Shown here in pieces: positions 15,471 to 22,604 of a stretch of DNA of 51,202 nt. The translations under genes and the position numbers were made by a program. The stretch covers positions 1 to 51,202 of the forward strand of contig CAVIWF010000013.1 in NCBI GenBank assembly GCA_963646285.1, given 5' to 3'. The DNA is from CAKUFA01 sp963646285. GTDB lineage: Bacteria; Bacillota; Clostridia; Christensenellales; Aristaeellaceae. Numbering within the stretch: the first letter of the stretch is position 1; every line of letters begins with the position of its first letter. The notes beneath the pieces are model-generated. The model saw nothing but the letters and a program-made list of their open reading frames with translations. It searched no databases and had not been told where the DNA came from.

Positions 15471-15568
15471 TTTCGGTTATAACTGAAACAATGGGACGAT
15501 TTTGGGAAGGTTTCGGTTATAACTGAAATAATGGGACGATTTGGGGAAGGTTTCGGTTATAACTGAAA
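15471..15568. repeat. Three tandem 40-bp repeats, each with an 18-bp palindrome
   Basis: TTTCGGTTATAACTGAAA occurs at 15471, 15511 and 15551, exactly 40 bp apart. Each is a palindrome with one asymmetric base pair. The intervening 22 bp (AATGGGACGATTTTGGGAAG-like) are nearly identical. The sites lie about 160-260 bp upstream of the promoter at 15281-15309, beyond the terminator of the neighbouring flavoprotein gene. The exact 40-bp period would place all three on the same face of the helix. Confidence 0.9.
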
Positions 15569-15621
15569 TTTTCGGGGGTCTGGCCTTGCATCTTTGCTGG
15601 CTGCCCTTCATTCTCGTCATC

Positions 15622-15666
15622 AAAAAACCGCCCTGCTTCCCGATACGCACCACCGGGAAGCAGGGC
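15622..15666 (-). terminator. Rho-independent terminator of the larger flavoprotein gene
   Basis: Arms GCCCTGCTTCCCG (15630) and CGGGAAGCAGGGC (15654) are perfect and followed, on the minus strand, by GGTTTTTTG. It lies 25 bp beyond the stop codon. Confidence 0.9.
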
Positions 15667-15690
15667 TTCTGTCATCTTCTGTTTTTCGGT

Positions 15691-17817
15691 TTACTCACCC
15701 AAATAGCTGGCCACGCCCTGACCTGCCATGTAGCCGGAGCACACAGCAAAGCCGGCGGTGGTGGTGGACACGGAGTACACATTGCCCATGAAGGAGCCGG
15801 CGTCCAGACCTGCGGCAAACAGGCCGGGGATGGGGCAGCCCTGTGCATCCAGCACAGCCATGTTCTGGTCAATGTCCAGTCCGCCATAGGCAGCCAGGAT
15901 GCGGGGCACATTCACAAAGGCGTAGAAGGGACCCGCTTCAATGGCGCAGTCCAAATAGGCACTGTCTTTGCCGAAGTCCGTATCCTCGCCGGAGGCAACG
16001 ATTTCGTTGTACCGGGCAACGGTGGCCGTCAGCACCTGAGGCTCCACGTTCAGCTGAGCCGCCAGGTCTTCGATGGTATCCGCCTTGAAGGCATAGCCGG
16101 CTTCCACCACCAGGTCGATCTGATCCTGCAAACCTTCAATGGGGGTGTTCTTCTGGGACATCCAGCCGCCGATGGCACTGCCTTCCGTCTCCAGCCTGGT
16201 AACCTGCGCCTGATCCAGAATGGTGTAGTAAACGCCCTCATGCATGGTGGATGCGCCGTGGGCTTCCGCACCCTGGGCCGTTGCAATGTCTTCATTCACA
16301 AAGCGGCGGCCGGAGGCATTGACCCACAGGGCAGGATAATAAGCGGCGTTGGAATAGGCGGAAGGTGCATGGGTGGCTATGTTCAGCGCATGGAGGGCTT
16401 CGGGAATCTGATCATCATGGGGCTGTACGCCGAAGTCGCCTACGGCTGCGCCCACCTTCCATGCCATGGTAATGCCATCGCCCTGGTACCGGGTGGAACC
16501 GGACCAGTTCTGCCAGGTATCCGTGTACTGGGGGATGTACTGCTGCACCATGTCCGTGTTGCTCAGGAAGCCGCCGGTGGCCAGCACCACGGCACGGGCG
16601 TGAACGGTGGTGGTTCCCTGGGTGCTGTTGGTGCCAATCACCCCTGCTGCTGCGCCGTTTTCCGTCAGCAGCTCGGTGCCCCGGGTGCCGGTAAGGATCA
16701 CCCCGCCGGCGCCTTCGATTTTCTCAATAACGGTGTCGAACCGCTTGCCCTTGTCCGTCAGCCGCACGGTGGTGGCAGAGGATGCGCTGTAGTTGATCCC
16801 GGCTTCGCTTGCCCAGTCCACATACTCGCCCAGGGCCTTCACATAGGCACGGAGGAAGGCGATATTGGCCTGTCCGTCTGCTGCGGTGAACAGCCTGTCG
16901 TAAGCGTCGCTCTTCAGGGTGATGATCTCCTCTTCATCAGGGTAGGCGCCGGATTCCTTCTGGATGGCTGCGCCGATGGACATGGAACCGCCGCCGCACA
17001 CGTTGGTCATGCCCCCCAGAATATCCGCTGCTTCCAGCACCACCACCTTGTACCCCTGCTGGGACAGGGAATAGGCGGTCATCAGGCCGGAACCGCCGCC
17101 GCCAACCACGGCCACGTCCGCCTCATACACTTCATCCCGGGCTTCCACCGCCGTGCGGGGAATGCGCTTAAGGGCGTCCACGGTTTCTGCATCCGCTGCC
17201 TGCGCCACGCAGTCCGCCACGGCGTTGATCACTGCATTGCTGGACTCGGTTGCCCCGGACACAATGTCCACATTCAGGGACTGTGCGGCGCAGATGGCGG
17301 CAGGGATCGTCTCCTGCACCGCCCGGGACATGGCCACGTCCGACTTATCCTCCGTAATGGTTACGGATTCAATGGCATGGTCGGAGAACACGGTCTCCAC
17401 CGTCAGGTAGTTGTTGTGACCAAAGGCCTTGCCTGTGTAGGTGCCGGGGGTATAGGTGACCTCCACGGTGTCGGCAGGCTTTTCGCCCACCTGCTTGTCG
17501 GTGAGGGCAGCTTCCACCGCCTTTTTCAGGGCATCGCTGGTGATGGTTGCGCCGGTTATGCCGTCCACCTCCGTGCCGTTGGCCTTCACCATTTCCCCGG
17601 GCAGGGTTTCAATCACCACGCTGCCCTTGCCGATGGTTTCCTGGGTGCCCACGGCAGTAATGTCCGTAATGGCGCCGTTGTCATCCACGGTCACATAGGC
17701 GGTGACGGTGCCGCCAAAGCCCTGGGCCTCGCCCACGTAGGTGGTTTCCGCCACGGCTGTGGTGGTGAGCATCACGGCCGCCGCCAGTGCAGCCACCGCT
17801 CCTTTTTTGCTGTTCAT
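15691..17817 (-). CDS. Exported flavoprotein reductase with two FMN-binding domains
   Basis: A 708-residue exported flavoprotein. A Sec signal peptide covers residues 1-23 (TTTAVAE). Two FMN-binding domains follow, with attachment motifs DGITGATITS (85-94) and DIVSGATESS (184-193), then an FAD_binding_2 domain with GGGGSG (about 239-244). FMN in such domains is joined to the Thr/Ser by ApbE after export; no apbE gene is in the window. The double-FMN layout suggests an internal electron relay into the FAD active site. Ribosome-binding site AGGAGG precedes the ATG. The promoter has a 19-bp spacer filled by a dyad, indicating activation by the MerR protein encoded immediately upstream. Confidence 0.92.
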   Translation of the reverse strand: MNSKKGAVAALAAAVMLTTTAVAETTYVGEAQGFGGTVTAYVTVDDNGAITDITAVGTQETIGKGSVVIETLPGEMVKANGTEVDGITGATITSDALKKAVEAALTDKQVGEKPADTVEVTYTPGTYTGKAFGHNNYLTVETVFSDHAIESVTITEDKSDVAMSRAVQETIPAAICAAQSLNVDIVSGATESSNAVINAVADCVAQAADAETVDALKRIPRTAVEARDEVYEADVAVVGGGGSGLMTAYSLSQQGYKVVVLEAADILGGMTNVCGGGSMSIGAAIQKESGAYPDEEEIITLKSDAYDRLFTAADGQANIAFLRAYVKALGEYVDWASEAGINYSASSATTVRLTDKGKRFDTVIEKIEGAGGVILTGTRGTELLTENGAAAGVIGTNSTQGTTTVHARAVVLATGGFLSNTDMVQQYIPQYTDTWQNWSGSTRYQGDGITMAWKVGAAVGDFGVQPHDDQIPEALHALNIATHAPSAYSNAAYYPALWVNASGRRFVNEDIATAQGAEAHGASTMHEGVYYTILDQAQVTRLETEGSAIGGWMSQKNTPIEGLQDQIDLVVEAGYAFKADTIEDLAAQLNVEPQVLTATVARYNEIVASGEDTDFGKDSAYLDCAIEAGPFYAFVNVPRILAAYGGLDIDQNMAVLDAQGCPIPGLFAAGLDAGSFMGNVYSVSTTTAGFAVCSGYMAGQGVASYLGE

Positions 17818-17853
17818 CGTTCTTCCTCCTTTTGCTCAGCTTTCGCCGGGGAT

Positions 17854-17884
17854 AGTATAAGCTTCGTAGTCCCTACGAGGTCAA
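17854..17884 (-). promoter_or_regulatory. MerR-type promoter with 19-bp spacer and perfect dyad
   Basis: On the minus strand TTGACC (17879-17884) and TATACT (17854-17859) are separated by 19 bp instead of 17. The spacer contains TCGTAG-N3-CTACGA (17864-17878). An elongated spacer with a centred dyad is the classic MerR-activated arrangement, and a MerR gene lies immediately upstream. Confidence 0.8.
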
Positions 17885-17932
17885 ACGATTTGAGCAGTTT
17901 TTTATCCAGACCATCAACAAACTTTGGGTGGT

Positions 17933-18111
17933 GTTGGAGGGCTCGCAAGCCCTTCAACTCTAGATCGAAAATCGGCGACATGTGCGGCGATTTTCGCGCT
18001 TTTTCGTCAGAAAAAGCTTTCATTACACGAACGAACGGCCGGGAGAAGGGTGAAACCCTTCGACCAGTGAGTGAGTGCAAAACTCGACAAAGTGGCCTTG
18101 CCACTTTGTCG
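17933..18111. repeat. String of five intergenic hairpins
   Basis: Between the MerR gene and the flavoprotein promoter lie, in order: GTTGGAGGGCT/AGCCCTTCAAC, CGAAAATCG/CGATTTTCG, CTTTTTC/GAAAAAG, GAAGGGT/ACCCTTC and the 27-bp palindrome CGACAAAGTGGC/GCCACTTTGTCG (18085-18111). Parts recur at 13-52 and 4066-4092. No reading frame is supported. Confidence 0.75.
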
Positions 18112-18120
18112 ATGAGTTTA

Positions 18121-18945
18121 TCAATCTTTTTCGTGCTGCACCGAAACCCGGGTGGCAAAGTAGTACCAGTCCTGCCCCTCTTCGTGGGTTTTGGTGATCA
18201 TCCAGCTGGTGAGGGAATCCACGAAGGTGTAGCGCTTTTCCCGGGCGCAGCGGAAGAGGGGCTGCAGATCCTCCCGGGTCAACTGAAAGGGGTCATGCAC
18301 CCTGATCATGGTGCCGATGCAGTCCCGGCTGGGGTACCGGTAGGCCGGCTCCCGAATGAGTCCCTTGTCCGGCAGGCGATTTTCCGGCACCGCCACGCCG
18401 AAGGACACGGAAAAGTGCTGGCAGCTTTCATCCAGCAGCTCCCTAAGGGGCACATGAATCATGTTCAGCAGCTGGGGATGGGCTTCCCGCCAGCTTTCCG
18501 CCAGCAGGAACCGGTCCTCCCCCCAGGCATCCGGGCCAATAAGGTTAAGCTGCACCAGATCCGGCCCTTCCTCTCCGGACTGGTCAATGACCTGATGCAT
18601 GAGCTTTGGCAGGTTGCGGATGTCCCGCTGCATCTTCCGGCACCTTAGCAGCTGCTGTTCGATCATCTGCTGCTGTTCCATCAGGCTCTGCTCGTGCTCC
18701 CGGAGCCAGGTCAGCTGCTTTTCCACCGGCAGGCAGGTAATGACTTCGTTGATCTTCACAATGGGGATGTTCATGGCCCGCCGGCTGCGGATGTAGAACA
18801 TATCCACCACATCCTGCTGGGAATACTCCTTGTACTGATTATCCTGCCGAACCCTGGGGGAAAGCAGCCCCTGATCCACATAGTACCGGAGGGTGTCCGG
18901 CTTCAGCCCGGTGATTTTGCAGAATTCCTTTGCCAGGTAAGACAT
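18121..18945 (-). CDS. MerR-family transcriptional regulator
   Basis: A 274-residue regulator. Residues 1-70 form the MerR winged helix-turn-helix (YLAKEFCKITGLKPDTLRYY, then DQGLLSPRV and the wing YSQQDVVDMFYI). A dimerisation coiled coil follows (HEQSLMEQQQMIEQQL, about 85-115). The C-terminal domain (about 120-274) resembles the GyrI-like or multidrug-type effector-binding folds in length; no metal-binding cysteine signature is visible, so a small organic ligand is more likely than a metal. The start at 18945 follows AAAGGAGG. It has its own promoter and probably activates the downstream flavoprotein gene, whose promoter carries a MerR-type dyad. Confidence 0.9.
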   Translation of the reverse strand: MSYLAKEFCKITGLKPDTLRYYVDQGLLSPRVRQDNQYKEYSQQDVVDMFYIRSRRAMNIPIVKINEVITCLPVEKQLTWLREHEQSLMEQQQMIEQQLLRCRKMQRDIRNLPKLMHQVIDQSGEEGPDLVQLNLIGPDAWGEDRFLLAESWREAHPQLLNMIHVPLRELLDESCQHFSVSFGVAVPENRLPDKGLIREPAYRYPSRDCIGTMIRVHDPFQLTREDLQPLFRCAREKRYTFVDSLTSWMITKTHEEGQDWYYFATRVSVQHEKD

Positions 18946-18985
18946 AGCTCCTCCTTTGCCCCCACGCAGACGGGGGATCAGGTAC

Positions 18986-19014
18986 ACCATAGCACCGGTA
19001 AGGGAGCGGGTCAA
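18986..19014 (-). promoter_or_regulatory. Promoter of the MerR gene
   Basis: On the minus strand TTGACC (19009-19014) and TATGGT (18986-18991) are separated by 17 bp, about 40 bp before the start codon. Confidence 0.65.
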
Positions 19015-19028
19015 GGGGGATGGGGGTG

Positions 19029-19060
19029 AAAAAACTTCCCCCGATTAAGCTCGGGGGAAG
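19029..19060 (-). terminator. Terminator closing the peptide-uptake gene block
   Basis: Perfect arms CTTCCCCCGA (19035) and TCGGGGGAAG (19051) are followed, on the minus strand, by six T residues. It is the first strong terminator after the cyclase gene. Confidence 0.9.
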
Positions 19061-19145
19061 GGTGGGTGTGTAACCTGCCAGCAGGCTCTTTTCCTATCTG
19101 TCGGATGAAAAACAGATCACCTGTCCAGCAGAAGGAGCTGGCTTT

Positions 19146-19835
19146 TTACTCCGTGAATCCGGGCAGGCCTTCAATGGCATAGGCACGAACAGGGCAGGAA
19201 TCTGCGCCGATGATGGGCAGTGCTGCATAGCTCATGAAGAAGGTGTTGCTCTTCAGGTACTCCAGGTTCTTGAGCACTTCCAGGAACACGCCGTCATAGG
19301 CCATGATAATATCATGGAAGGGCTTCACGTCTGCTTCGCAGTTCTCAATGGACACGCCATCGCCGAAGCCAACACACTTGACCTTGTGGTCACGCATCCA
19401 GATGGCGGTTTCTCCATTGACAAACAGCCGCTTGTCAGCAGGGCTGTTCGTTTCAGGGGTAAAGGGCGGGAACTTCCAGTTGCTGTCCAGAATGACGATG
19501 TCGCCTTCCTTGATGCGGTCACCGCAGGCACGGTCAAGGTCTGCCCCTGTAATGTGGCTGTTGGGTGCAAGGAAATCAATGTTCACATAGATGGCACGAC
19601 CCATGAAGGTGGTCAGCGGCAGATCGCCGACAGACTTACCATCCTCAAAGTGATGATAGGGGCACTCGCAGTGCGTACCCAGGTGGCTGGTCAGATCCAG
19701 CGCAGTATGGAAGTCGGGGATCGGGCCGCCGGTATTGTAGCGAATCAGGTGGCAGCGACGGCTTTCCGTTTTCGGATCAAGTACCTTCGTCAGGTCAACA
19801 ACGCGGTACCCGTTCAGTTCATAGACAGGTTCCAT
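19146..19835 (-). CDS. Cyclase-family (kynurenine-formamidase-like) metal hydrolase
   Basis: A 229-residue cytosolic enzyme of the cyclase family (PF04199 type), whose members hydrolyse amide or ester bonds, for example N-formylkynurenine or isatin. The metal-site signature HLGTHCECPYHH (about residues 51-62) matches HxGTHxDxPxH, with Glu in place of the central Asp. A second family element FGDGVSIEN lies near residue 157, and the C-terminal AALPIIGADSCPVRAYAI is typical. AAGGAGG precedes the ATG. It is the last gene of the minus-strand block, 21 bp after the ketopantoate-reductase-like gene. The substrate is likely an acyl or cyclic amide produced during peptide or amino-acid breakdown; that is inference. 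Confidence 0.9.
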   Translation of the reverse strand: MEPVYELNGYRVVDLTKVLDPKTESRRCHLIRYNTGGPIPDFHTALDLTSHLGTHCECPYHHFEDGKSVGDLPLTTFMGRAIYVNIDFLAPNSHITGADLDRACGDRIKEGDIVILDSNWKFPPFTPETNSPADKRLFVNGETAIWMRDHKVKCVGFGDGVSIENCEADVKPFHDIIMAYDGVFLEVLKNLEYLKSNTFFMSYAALPIIGADSCPVRAYAIEGLPGFTE

Positions 19836-19856
19836 GGTACATCCTCCTTCAATGCA

Positions 19857-20774
19857 TTACGCCTTCGGTTTTCCTTCCAGCGCATGGACTAATTGAACCA
19901 TTGCGCGATGGGTAGGCGCAGGTACGCCATTCCGCTCGCTGGCACGAACAACGCTTCCGCTGATCGTGTCTACCTCACTACGGCGGCCATTTTTCAGGTC
20001 AGCGTAGATACTGGTCAATCCCTTGGGGCTCTTTTCACAGACAGCACGAACCTCAGCAATCTTCTGCTCTGCATCGAAATCCAGTCCCTCGCCTGCAGCC
20101 ACAGCCACGGCTTCCCGGATCAATGTTTCACAGGTTGCCCATGCGCTTTCGTTTTCAGCAATGTATCCAAGGGGCACCTGCAAAATGCCGGTCAGCACAC
20201 TTGCAGACACATTGGTGAACATCTTCTGCCAGATCAGCTGCTGCACGTTCTCCACGCAGTCAGCCTCCAGGCCGCTTTCCGTGAAAGCCTGTGCAATGGG
20301 TGCAAGGGGCCTCACATCCCCCGTTAAATTGCCCAGATGGGTCATGCCGCTGCCACCGTGGCGAATCTCGCCAATGGCTGCAACGGCACTGTTGTGCTGG
20401 GTGGTGCCAATGATCACATGGGCTTCATCCACAAACAGCTTCAGCACCTCTTCATGACCGCTGCCGTTCTGCAAGGTCATCAGATAGGTGTTGGGGCCAA
20501 TCAGGGCACGGTTCTTCTCCAGTGCGCTTTGGCTGAACATGGCCTTCACGAAGACAATGATCAGATCCACCGGCTGCAAGCCCGTCGTATCCCCTGTAAT
20601 GGCAGGATGATAGACGGCACTGCTTCCATCCGGCTCTGCAATGACCAGACCATCCCGCTGCACCTTTTCAATCAGTGCCGGATTTACATCCACAATGGTC
20701 ACATCATGCTTCCGGCTCAGGTATCCGCCGTAGAGCGCACCCATGGCGCCGCCGCCCAATACCGCAATTCTCAT
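19857..20774 (-). CDS. Ketopantoate-reductase-family (PanE/ApbA) dehydrogenase
   Basis: A 305-residue NAD(P)H-dependent oxidoreductase. The N-terminal Rossmann motif is GGGAMGALYGG (about 7-17). The catalytic lysine sits in QQLIWQKMFTNVSAS near residue 185, and the substrate-binding region SEVDTISGSVVRASE near 270 corresponds to the TEIDxLNG segment of PanE. Genuine PanE makes pantoate for CoA, but many paralogues reduce other 2-oxo acids. Placement between a YhcH-family gene and a cyclase gene in a peptide-uptake block argues for a catabolic 2-oxo-acid or hydroxy-acid step. The start at 20774 has GGAGG 8 bp upstream. Confidence 0.88.
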   Translation of the reverse strand: MRIAVLGGGAMGALYGGYLSRKHDVTIVDVNPALIEKVQRDGLVIAEPDGSSAVYHPAITGDTTGLQPVDLIIVFVKAMFSQSALEKNRALIGPNTYLMTLQNGSGHEEVLKLFVDEAHVIIGTTQHNSAVAAIGEIRHGGSGMTHLGNLTGDVRPLAPIAQAFTESGLEADCVENVQQLIWQKMFTNVSASVLTGILQVPLGYIAENESAWATCETLIREAVAVAAGEGLDFDAEQKIAEVRAVCEKSPKGLTSIYADLKNGRRSEVDTISGSVVRASERNGVPAPTHRAMVQLVHALEGKPKA

Positions 20775-20789
20775 GCGTCTTTCCTCCAC

Positions 20790-21257
20790 TTACAGCAGGT
20801 CTACGCTGACCTTAACCACAACCTTGCGATAATCCAAGGGTTTGCCGTCAACGCACACGCCGGGCCGATGGGCATCATTGGGGAAAAACACGGCATAGCA
20901 TCCCTGGGTGGCATGAAGGAAGCATTCGTTCTCAATACCTTCATAGAGGTACAGGTCGCTGTCCTCGTTGGCTTCCACGCACTGACCCTTGCCTACAAAC
21001 GGTGCAACGCCGCACAGCTCTTCACCGCAGATCCAGAACTGCACATCCACATACTTCTTGTGCAGCTCGGGATGGGTTTCTTCCACCGGCTTGCTCGTCA
21101 AATGGAACAGATTGGCAAACATGTTGTCACCGTCAATCTCCTGACGGCCATCCTCCAGCTTGGAAAAATCCGTTGACGCTGCATAGGCAATGGCCTTCTG
21201 GATTGCCTTGGGGTAACGGTTCAGATCATCCTGCGCATGAATACTTGAAAAGATCAT
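20790..21257 (-). CDS. YhcH/YjgK/YiaL-family protein
   Basis: A 155-residue cupin-like protein of the YhcH/YjgK/YiaL (TabA-like) family. Diagnostic segments are HKKYVDVQFWICGEE and FFPNDAHRPGV, which carry the probable metal ligands. The family is linked to sugar-acid or sialic-acid catabolism and, for TabA, to biofilm control; its reaction is not settled. GGAGG precedes the ATG at 8 bp. It is tightly packed between the DMT transporter (14 bp upstream) and the dehydrogenase (15 bp downstream), so it belongs to the same transcript. Confidence 0.88.
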   Translation of the reverse strand: MIFSSIHAQDDLNRYPKAIQKAIAYAASTDFSKLEDGRQEIDGDNMFANLFHLTSKPVEETHPELHKKYVDVQFWICGEELCGVAPFVGKGQCVEANEDSDLYLYEGIENECFLHATQGCYAVFFPNDAHRPGVCVDGKPLDYRKVVVKVSVDLL

Positions 21258-21270
21258 GATTTCACCCTCC

Positions 21271-22110
21271 TTAGATGTTCAGCAATACAAGTGCCGCAAA
21301 GATCAGCACCATGGACAGCATCTGCATACGGCTAAGCTTTTCCTTGAACGCAATGACCCCCACCAGAGTCACCACCACAATGGTTGCAACACTGTACGTG
21401 GGATAGGCGATCATGGCCGGCAGCTGGGACAGGGAAAGCAGCAGGAACAGGGCCGAGCAGAAGTTGGGGATACCAATCAGCAAGCCAAATCCCAGGTCTT
21501 CCTTCGTAAGCCCCTGCTTCCTGATCAGGCAGACGATGACGCACAGCACAAAGGCCATGATGAACGTGTAGAACAGGAAATGGTTCTTCAGCCCACTGAC
21601 GCCCAGCTCCTCATAAATCTTCGACATGGCGTCCGTTGCACCTCCTGCCAGCAGGAGAAACACCAACCCAACACCGCTGGCAGCCTTGTGACTGCCCTTT
21701 TCAAGGTTAATCATCAAAATGGCGCCGACCGCCATGATCATGCCGATGATTTGGTTGCCCTTGGGCATTTCGTGGAACACCACAATCGACATCAGCGTGG
21801 GCACCATAACCCCCAGTTTCATGAACATGGACGAAAGGACGATGCCGTTTTTCGCCGTGTTCCACTGGAGGAGCATGAAGCTCCCCATATAAAACAGGCC
21901 GCTGATGGCACCCAGCCCTACGCTGAAGGCAAAACCTGACTGATCCGTGGGGAAGAGGTTCCACGTGCCTGTGCACACCGCTGCAAAGAGGGTACACATC
22001 AGGTAATTGGAAGCCAGCATACTGATCTGATTGTGAATGTGCTTTTCACTCACACGCATGATCACGGATACCAGCATGCTGCTGATGATTGCCAAACCCA
22101 GGTAAATCAT
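21271..22110 (-). CDS. DMT-superfamily (EamA-like) transporter
   Basis: A 279-residue membrane protein with about ten hydrophobic helices. The two halves of a DMT carrier are recognisable: MSIVVFHEMPKGNQIIGMIM closes the first and LVGVIAFKEKLSRMQMLSMV the second, the latter being the typical EamA ending. It could export a product of the pathway or import a substrate. The ribosome-binding site is weak (AGGGAAGA), suggesting translation coupled to the cupin gene upstream. It differs clearly from the DMT transporter at 11963. Confidence 0.88.
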   Translation of the reverse strand: MIYLGLAIISSMLVSVIMRVSEKHIHNQISMLASNYLMCTLFAAVCTGTWNLFPTDQSGFAFSVGLGAISGLFYMGSFMLLQWNTAKNGIVLSSMFMKLGVMVPTLMSIVVFHEMPKGNQIIGMIMAVGAILMINLEKGSHKAASGVGLVFLLLAGGATDAMSKIYEELGVSGLKNHFLFYTFIMAFVLCVIVCLIRKQGLTKEDLGFGLLIGIPNFCSALFLLLSLSQLPAMIAYPTYSVATIVVVTLVGVIAFKEKLSRMQMLSMVLIFAALVLLNI

Positions 22111-22146
22111 TCTTCCCTGCCCCCATCTACATACGAAATTGACGGA

Positions 22147-22497
22147 TTATGCATACAGGATGAGTGCGATCATTTCAATCGGTTCATCGCCGATGCATTC
22201 AATGCCATGGCCTTCACCGGGTGCTGTGTAGGTTACATCCCCTGCTGTTACCGTGACGATCTGCCCATTGTCATTGTACCGCCCCGTACCGCTGAGGATG
22301 TAGTACGTCTCGCTGTCCCCGTTGTGAACATGATACCCAATGGCGGAGCCCGGGTACACCGTCGTGTGACCAAAGACACGCCCCTTCTGGCTCATTTCCT
22401 CAGGGCCGTTGAGCAGGCTTCGCACCGTGATTTCTCCCACCCCGTTAAACGGAGCCGGCTTTGTTACAACCTGCTTTTCTTCACTCTTCCGTACCAT
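22147..22497 (-). CDS. Small cupin-domain protein
   Basis: A 116-residue single-domain cupin. Motif 1 is GYHVHNGDSETYYILSGTG (two His and a Glu as metal ligands) and motif 2 contains PGEGHGIE. Such proteins act as isomerases, dioxygenases or sugar-binding sensors; nothing here decides between them. ATG 22497 (MVRKSEEK) is chosen with AAGGGGG upstream; TTG 22515 is an alternative. It sits 36 bp before the DMT gene and about 107 bp after the ABC ATPase gene in the minus-strand block. Confidence 0.85.
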   Translation of the reverse strand: MVRKSEEKQVVTKPAPFNGVGEITVRSLLNGPEEMSQKGRVFGHTTVYPGSAIGYHVHNGDSETYYILSGTGRYNDNGQIVTVTAGDVTYTAPGEGHGIECIGDEPIEMIALILYA

Positions 22498-22604
22498 TGC
22501 TTTGCCCCCTTCCAAGCGACAATTCTCTTTGGAATACGTAATTCCTGCTTTTCGGAGGAGCGGGGAAGACCTTTTGACAGTCTCCCTCGCTGCCCTATGG
22601 GCTT

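Noticed and set aside
15471..15568. CRISPR array
   Set aside because: The 18-bp palindrome repeats with near-identical 22-bp spacers, so the whole 40-bp unit is repeated. CRISPR spacers would differ, and no cas gene is present.
15541..18648. Plus-strand open frame of 1035 codons opposite the larger flavoprotein gene
   Set aside because: It is antisense to a gene with clear signal peptide, flavinylation and FAD motifs. Its translation is His/Gly/Val-rich without domains, as expected of a shadow frame in GC-rich DNA.
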